Source: Perkinsus chesapeaki (taxonomy: Eukaryota; Perkinsozoa; Perkinsida; Perkinsidae). Taken from it: a stretch of DNA of 34,940 nt. The translations under genes were made by a program, and so were the position numbers. The stretch covers positions 1-34,940 of the forward strand of contig JAAPAO010000300.1 of the NCBI GenBank assembly GCA_013115145.1, read 5' to 3'. This document shows positions 30,221 to 34,940 of this stretch, piece after piece; positions within the stretch are counted from its first letter, which is position 1; every line of letters starts with the position of its first letter. The notes beneath the pieces were generated by a model. That model was not told the DNA's origin, searched no databases, and saw nothing but the letters and a program-made list of their open reading frames with translations.

Positions 30221-31730
30221 ATATAGAGGCTCACGGGCTACATGCTACCCCTTGTTAAGCAGCCCAACAAACTTAGGTAAAGTACGGAGCAAGTAAGAGT
30301 ATTGCTCACTACTTAAGGGCACATCAATGGTGGTTAGATAACCTTTATTGCAATACTAATTGTGTGGAATGGGGCAGCAATAAAAGATTGTGATAGTATC
30401 GTTTCAGAGCATTTGTATCCCGTAGAACGGGAGAGTATAATGGAATCCCATGCGTGCAGTGCAATGCACACTGCACATTGTACTGCGCCGTTTCGAGGGT
30501 TTCTCTCCCTTCCTCGCGAAACGCACCTACATGCGGAACACTTCACTGCAATGCGTGCAGAGATTGCGGGATATCGCTGCTCAACGCAACCGGACGCTGC
30601 TACGTAAGACGAAACAGAGAAACACCAACCCCGCATTAATGGCGGTATAGAAAGTCAAAGTTTATAAATATTCGTCAGGCACACACAGCTCTATGAGGTC
30701 TCCCGATAATAGTAGGCATTTTGCATGTTAATGCTCGTGTCGTATATCTCGCGCAATGCACTTCACATTTCACGCTGTGCGCGCAACGACAGCAGTAGCG
30801 ATTTGCAGTGCAAACTTTGGACTCGTGGAAATGTGCGAGGTGCAGTGAAAGCATCGCACTTCAAGCAAATCAGGCTTTCCAATCCAATGCGGGTGCATTT
30901 CCAATAATATCGGTATACTCTCAGTGCTGCTATATCATACGGCCTATATGAGTATCGCTGAGTTATGGGACAGTAATAGCATAATCGGTGCCACGATGAT
31001 CGTGGCATGGTCCACGATCAAGGTACCATTCTGCACAGCATGTTCAAGCTTAATCGGACTTGATATATCGTCTCCTGGGTCACTCAAGTTGAGTGTAATT
31101 GCGAGTTCCGCAAAAAGGTGCCAAACCCCTAGATACGGCCCATGTCACATGGAGGAGTAGGCTGGCGAGAAGCCGCTATTCTTCCTTCCGAGAACGCCCA
31201 ATAAGAAATCCCCCTAGTAGGGGCCCCTTCACGGCAAAGCCCCGTCCGGACTAATTGCTCGACACGGGCGATCACTGTTCCCTTCCAGTGATCACGATGA
31301 AGTTGTCCGCCGTCACCGCCAGCCCGTCGTACGGCACGAGGATATTGACGCATACGAAAGCGGAAGCGGAGACTAGAACGAGGACATATACGAGAAAGGA
31401 AACAGAAAATGAAACGAGCCTTAATTCCGAATCGCGACGAATCCAACTCAGCGACGACACAAGGCTTGAACGAAGAGGACAGGTCATTCACTATATGTGG
31501 TACCACCACAGTGGTAGCTGTGCAACCTTCAAGGATGAACCTTGAGATCTAGCGATTAGAAGTAGTAACACTAAATATCTGAGGACGGTTTACGTAGATG
31601 GATACCCTCTGGAACTCCTTTCTACAACCTGAGCGCCCCAAGCCCAGACGTGGGCTAGTATAAGGGCATTAATCCACGTTGACCAGGCAATAACGCGTAA
31701 ACACGAATTGACAACAAAAAGGCACATCAG
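29727..31730. other. Gene-poor stretch upstream of member 4
   Basis: No supported gene. Palindromes: TCTTTAAgTTAAAGA (30015-30029) overlapping GTTAAAGaCTTTAAC (30022-30036); CGATACT/AGTATCG (30044-30059); ACTTAGTCG/CGACTAAGT with a 9-nt loop (30094-30120); GTGCAGT/ACTGCAC (30454-30476); TGCCACGATgATCGTGGCA (30989-31007); and GATCACTG/CAGTGATC (31270-31293). A purine-rich, Arg/Glu/Thr-like repeat tract lies near 31355-31420. The ORFs on opposite strands overlap, as expected for structured non-coding DNA. Confidence 0.5.
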
Positions 31731-32522
31731 TTACACTCCTCGAAGCCTATCGTCATCGTATCGATCCTGTAGTAAAAAACTGTCAACAAGCTTTTCATAT
31801 TCTTTCCTCAAACTTGTTTCTCTTGTTCGCTCCAAATGCTTGTAGGCAATGGAGCATCGGCTCTCGTCGTCGAAAATGACGAGCAAAGTCGAAGTTGGTG
31901 ACATCTTCACCCTTAACTGACCTAAAGTGCACAGCAAAATCTTCATAGAGCGGCAAAGATATCTTACAAGGTTGATCTCGGACGCATGATACTTCTGTTA
32001 CCGCCATCGATCCCACATAGCGTACAATGCCGTATCCAGGGCATGTTCGTTCAGGAGCGGTGAGCAGGAAAACTGTGTCCCAAAGAATCAGGTACAGAGA
32101 CTCTGCGGACTTCATCTGACTCTGACTCGGCACTGACGCATCTTCCAACTTCACGCATTTGCAACTCAGTCGGTCGGACTTGCCTGAAGCACCATCTTAG
32201 TGAACCGCCCAACTATTGCAACCCGAATGCCAGTAGTTGACGAAGCACTTCAGAGAAATCAAGTAAGTTACCAAACGAACTTCTACCTACCTAAATCGAG
32301 AGCGCTGCCTTCGGGCCATCCACTAGTTTCAGCTCCAGCTGCACAGCCGGTAGTCTCCGACTTGACACCAGGTAGTAGTTGTTCTCTCAACAACTTAACA
32401 TAATCAATAGCATATTGAACAGGAGCGCTCGTGGGGTTCGGCGGAGGTAGCAGGGTTGGTCGACCAGGAGGGATGCCGGCCAGTGTCGAAACTAACATTG
32501 AGGAACCTGACAGGGATAACAT
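31731..32522 (-). CDS. Three-exon hypothetical protein (207 aa model)
   Basis: Model: exon 1 32522-32291 (ATG start), intron 32290-32184 (GTAGGT to TGCTTCAG, 107 nt), exon 2 32183-31922, intron 31921-31861 (GTCAGT to GACGAGAG, 61 nt), exon 3 31860-31731 with a stop. Phases 1 and 2 match at both junctions, giving 207 residues. Exon 1 has a Pro-rich stretch followed by a helix (YAIDYVKLLREQLLPG). Exon 2 has hydrophobic and basic segments. Exon 3 is charged and helical (HLERTRETSLRKEYEKL). Exons 2 and 3 overlap as two different protein-like frames, which is the main sign of an intron there. No family is recognised. The start lies 2 nt from a palindrome (32525-32539). Confidence 0.45.
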
Positions 32523-33300
32523 TGCTCCTCAGTGAGGAGTCCTCACTTCACCCTCTACGACTCAGCCAAATTTTGTCAGCACCTATGCTCGTGACCGACA
32601 TAGTGTATGAAGATGCTCCCGAAGGTGTGTGTGAGTATATAGTTCACCGCCGAAATTGGCTTAGTTAGACTATCCATTCTATGTGCAGCTTCAGAGCGAG
32701 AGTTTAATACCTATACTGTTATTGTCTGTACTGTAGGGTTCTCCAAAAACGAATGTAACTAGTCTCAACTAGTCCCGAGAGTGAATTCTATTCAAGTGTC
32801 GGCAGGCAGGGGAACGCGATAAAATAGAGGAATTCGTTTCATTTCTATTTCTCACCCCACTTTGAGTATTGTACCGTAGAATCATAGAAATGAGTACTAT
32901 AAAAAAGGGAAGGCACTGAACTAAATCGATCAACCGTTTCACACCGTTGAGCGATATCTGGGCGAATGGTATCTAATATTCTGGGGAACGCCACACGAAA
33001 AGTACGGTCGACGCAATGAAATAGAATATTCTCTATTACTCCGATTTCTCGCTCAGTATTGCCCATCCTAACATTAAGATTTCACGGTTTTTGCAGGTAC
33101 CACTTGCCTCATTTATATGTTAGTAACATGCCACGGGTTAAACTCACACACCTTTTCCCGTGCAAGCTTAAATCAAAGGTGTGTCAAAGATGAATACTTA
33201 TTGTCATTTTTGGGGAAGACATTGACGTTGTTGCTTGGACATTTCTCAAACTTGCACGGGAAAAGGTGTAGATAAAGACTATTGCCTACTAGACAAAGCA
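32523..33300. other. Intergenic with palindrome and inverted-end element
   Basis: CTCCTCAgTGAGGAG plus TCCTCAC (32525-32546) sits directly upstream of the three-exon gene. The 122-bp element with 19-bp inverted ends lies at 33148-33269. No gene is supported between them. Confidence 0.6.
33148..33269. mobile_element. MITE-like element with 19-bp terminal inverted repeats
   Basis: The left end ACACCTTTTCCCGTGCAAG (33148-33166) is the exact reverse complement of the right end (33251-33269). About 84 bp of AT-rich sequence separates them, with no coding capacity. A miniature inverted-repeat transposon fits the size and structure. I see no clear target-site duplication outside the ends, so a plain hairpin remains possible. 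Confidence 0.5.
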
Positions 33301-33966
33301 TCACAAAGATGAAACACTCGATAACACTCCAGCTGCATTTGTTAACTTCTTACTCGATTTGCTGGCGCTTGTCGTCTGTTTCAGCTCACTATCGGCCTTC
33401 TCGATGGCATCTTTATACAGCATTCCTCTAGGGGCGTCAAAAACATGTTTCCTCGCCTCGCTTGCCACTGCATGAAAGCACTCCCATGCTCGATCGCTCG
33501 GACCCTTCTCAGCGTGGCCGATCACAGCTTTGTAAAGCGCCAGCAGTAGTTCGATAGTCAAAAGATTCCATTGCTTTTCGTACCCACTTTTCACCAAGTC
33601 CAAGCACGATTCCGCCAGCTCTGGTTTCGGAAATTTCCTGCCTCCGGAACTCACCTTTGGCAAATCATTCGGGAAGCTCTCAAGTAACCTCGCAGCATCC
33701 AGAACCGAAATCGACTCGTCCGCCTCGTCTGGATTCGGCAGACTTGGCGGCGCCGGTGAAAACTCAGCGAGTTTCGTCCGTATCTCCGGCGCGTTCAAGT
33801 AGTGCGAAATTTGCACCATCACAAACGTGGCCAGAATTTTGTTGGGAGCCTCTTGCCGAGGCGCGAGGATCGGTTCCAAAGCATACATGGACATCTTGTC
33901 AACCAAAAGATTCAAAAGAGGTTGTATCTGAAATGCATCTTCCAAAAGCGCTACTCCCACTCCCAT
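33301..33966 (-). CDS. Conserved-looking helical hypothetical protein
   Basis: 221 residues from ATG (good GCCATGG context; a stop lies seven codons upstream in frame). The protein is mainly amphipathic helices (LLNLLVDKMSMYALEPIL, ILATFVMVQISHYL, LLTIELLLALYKAV), with a Pro-rich loop near 70-80 and a Lys/Ser-rich C-terminal tail. No signal peptide or membrane segment. The composition and steady codon use support a real cytosolic protein, perhaps a helical-repeat or adaptor type, but I recognise no family. The GC content is higher than in its surroundings. Confidence 0.65.
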   Translation of the reverse strand: MGVGVALLEDAFQIQPLLNLLVDKMSMYALEPILAPRQEAPNKILATFVMVQISHYLNAPEIRTKLAEFSPAPPSLPNPDEADESISVLDAARLLESFPNDLPKVSSGGRKFPKPELAESCLDLVKSGYEKQWNLLTIELLLALYKAVIGHAEKGPSDRAWECFHAVASEARKHVFDAPRGMLYKDAIEKADSELKQTTSASKSSKKLTNAAGVLSSVSSL

Positions 33967-34849
33967 GGCACCAAAAAGGCACGTATTTCACACTGCCCGA
34001 ATTTGCCGAAATGTGCGAGCTTGTTTTTTTTCAACCACCCCAGATATCGTGCCCAGTTCACGAAAATGAGTTCAAAATCTTGTAAACGAAGGGCCATGCT
34101 GCAGGGGGCCTGGAATATGGCCAGCACAACGGAAACGTACGAAATACCTCTACAGATACGTACTGAGCCCGGATAAGATACTCATCCGACAACTACCAAG
34201 CATTGCTCATGTCTGCGGAGAATCACTAAATCGCCTAAGGAACCCTCCTGCTTCAAGTCCCTTCACGATCAACAAACAATGAATTCCTCAGACGCTGGAG
34301 GAGACCTTATGAACCAATGGCAATTATACAACTCCCCGAACTCACATTAGGATTATCAACTGTAAAGATATCAGAGATGTAGAGCAGAACATCAACTATA
34401 TCATCCACAGCCGCCTCAGCAACTCTCCTCGATGTGCTGAGTTTGCCAACCTTTTGCCATTGTTCCCGAAGGCCTTGGCTTAATAGAGAGAAATAGCCGC
34501 CACTGTGAGTTACCTGGCAACAGTTCCTAGACGAGCGGCAAACCCTCTACGCAGTGCTTCATATAGAACATATATGCATTGCTTTAGGCTTTATTGGGGA
34601 TCGTCCGCGATATGTGAACACCTTACAACTTCGAAAAATACAAGTCAAATCTCCAATTTGCGTCCATGTGCTTGTGAAATGCACCCAAACGCCTGACTTC
34701 CACGGGTGAATCTACATGGATGTGGAGGCTCATGCTAAGAACTACTCGGTACAAAGTAACCCATAACCCGACAGAAAGGTGAGGCATTCGGTAAACCAAA
34801 GGATTCCCAATGAAGCTTACAAGGAATAATAGGATGAGCGCGAGAAATA
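33967..34849. other. No supported gene
   Basis: Presumed promoter side of the helical-protein gene, then sequence with no recognisable exon on either strand. Plus-strand frames at 33657-34176 are shadows of the minus-strand gene that run past its start. Confidence 0.5.
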
Positions 34850-34940
34850 GTGACAATTTTCTGGAAAAGTGACAATTTTCTGGAAAAGTGACAATTTTCT
34901 GGAAAAGTGACAATTTTCTGGAAAAGTGACAATTTTCTGG
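34850..34940. repeat. 19-bp minisatellite cut by the window end
   Basis: GTGACAATTTTCTGGAAAA is repeated from 34850 with period 19: starts at 34850, 34869, 34888, 34907 and 34926. Four full copies and 15 nt of a fifth are visible, without mismatch. The minus-strand frame through it would be a period-19 peptide in changing frames, so I regard it as non-coding. Confidence 0.97.

Noticed and set aside
31255-31545. Plus-strand Arg/Glu/Thr-rich ORF
   Set aside because: Low-complexity purine-rich DNA with opposing ORFs and no start context. It looks like a simple-sequence tract.
33657-34176. Plus-strand ORFs opposite the helical protein
   Set aside because: Antisense shadows of a minus-strand gene with better composition and a clear start.
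34850-34940. CRISPR-like array or coding repeat
   Set aside because: Copies are directly contiguous with no spacers, and 19 is not a multiple of 3, so this is a plain minisatellite.

Overview
The window looks like nuclear DNA of a small-genome alveolate protist, most probably a Perkinsus-type parasite of molluscs. This is inference: there is no rRNA, spliced leader or other marker to name a species. It rests on compact genes, very short GT-AG introns (about 40-110 nt), families of secreted acid phosphatases, a secreted subtilase, and almost all genes on one (minus) strand. Nothing suggests a bacterial replicon: I see no operons, ribosome binding sites or tRNA clusters.

Layout. 0-2.3 kb: no convincing gene, one short direct repeat and several small perfect palindromes. 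2.3-3.0 kb: minus-strand ORF weakly reminiscent of a hAT transposase C-terminus. 4.15-4.61 kb: a plus-strand, two-exon, cysteine-rich secreted protein. 5.3-6.3 kb: secreted subtilisin-like protease. 6.4-8.4 kb: non-coding, with diverged ~300-bp repeats and the densest cluster of palindromes. 8.5-9.3 kb: a probable nuclear protein with SUMO-type motifs. 9.7-15.7 kb: three tandem purple acid phosphatases sharing near-identical internal cassettes. 17.1-20.6 kb: fragments of multi-exon genes, one a polytopic membrane protein. 21.5-29.7 kb: four tandem members of an unrecognised secreted ~240-aa family; the last two lie in a ~2.24-kb tandem duplication. 31.7-32.5 kb: three-exon gene of unknown function. 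33.1-33.3 kb: short element with 19-bp inverted ends. 33.3-34.0 kb: conserved-looking helical protein. 34.85 kb to the end: a 19-bp minisatellite cut by the window edge.

Together the recognisable genes form a secretome-rich neighbourhood: protease, three phosphatases, four family proteins and a Cys-rich protein all begin with signal-like sequences. Tandem duplication plus apparent gene conversion shape it.

The most unusual signal is not a gene. At least 25 perfect inverted repeats with arms of 7-15 bp are separated by exactly one nucleotide, and every one found lies outside the well-supported CDSs. About two would be expected by chance. Several overlap in chains, and two related copies differ by a compensatory pair of bases.
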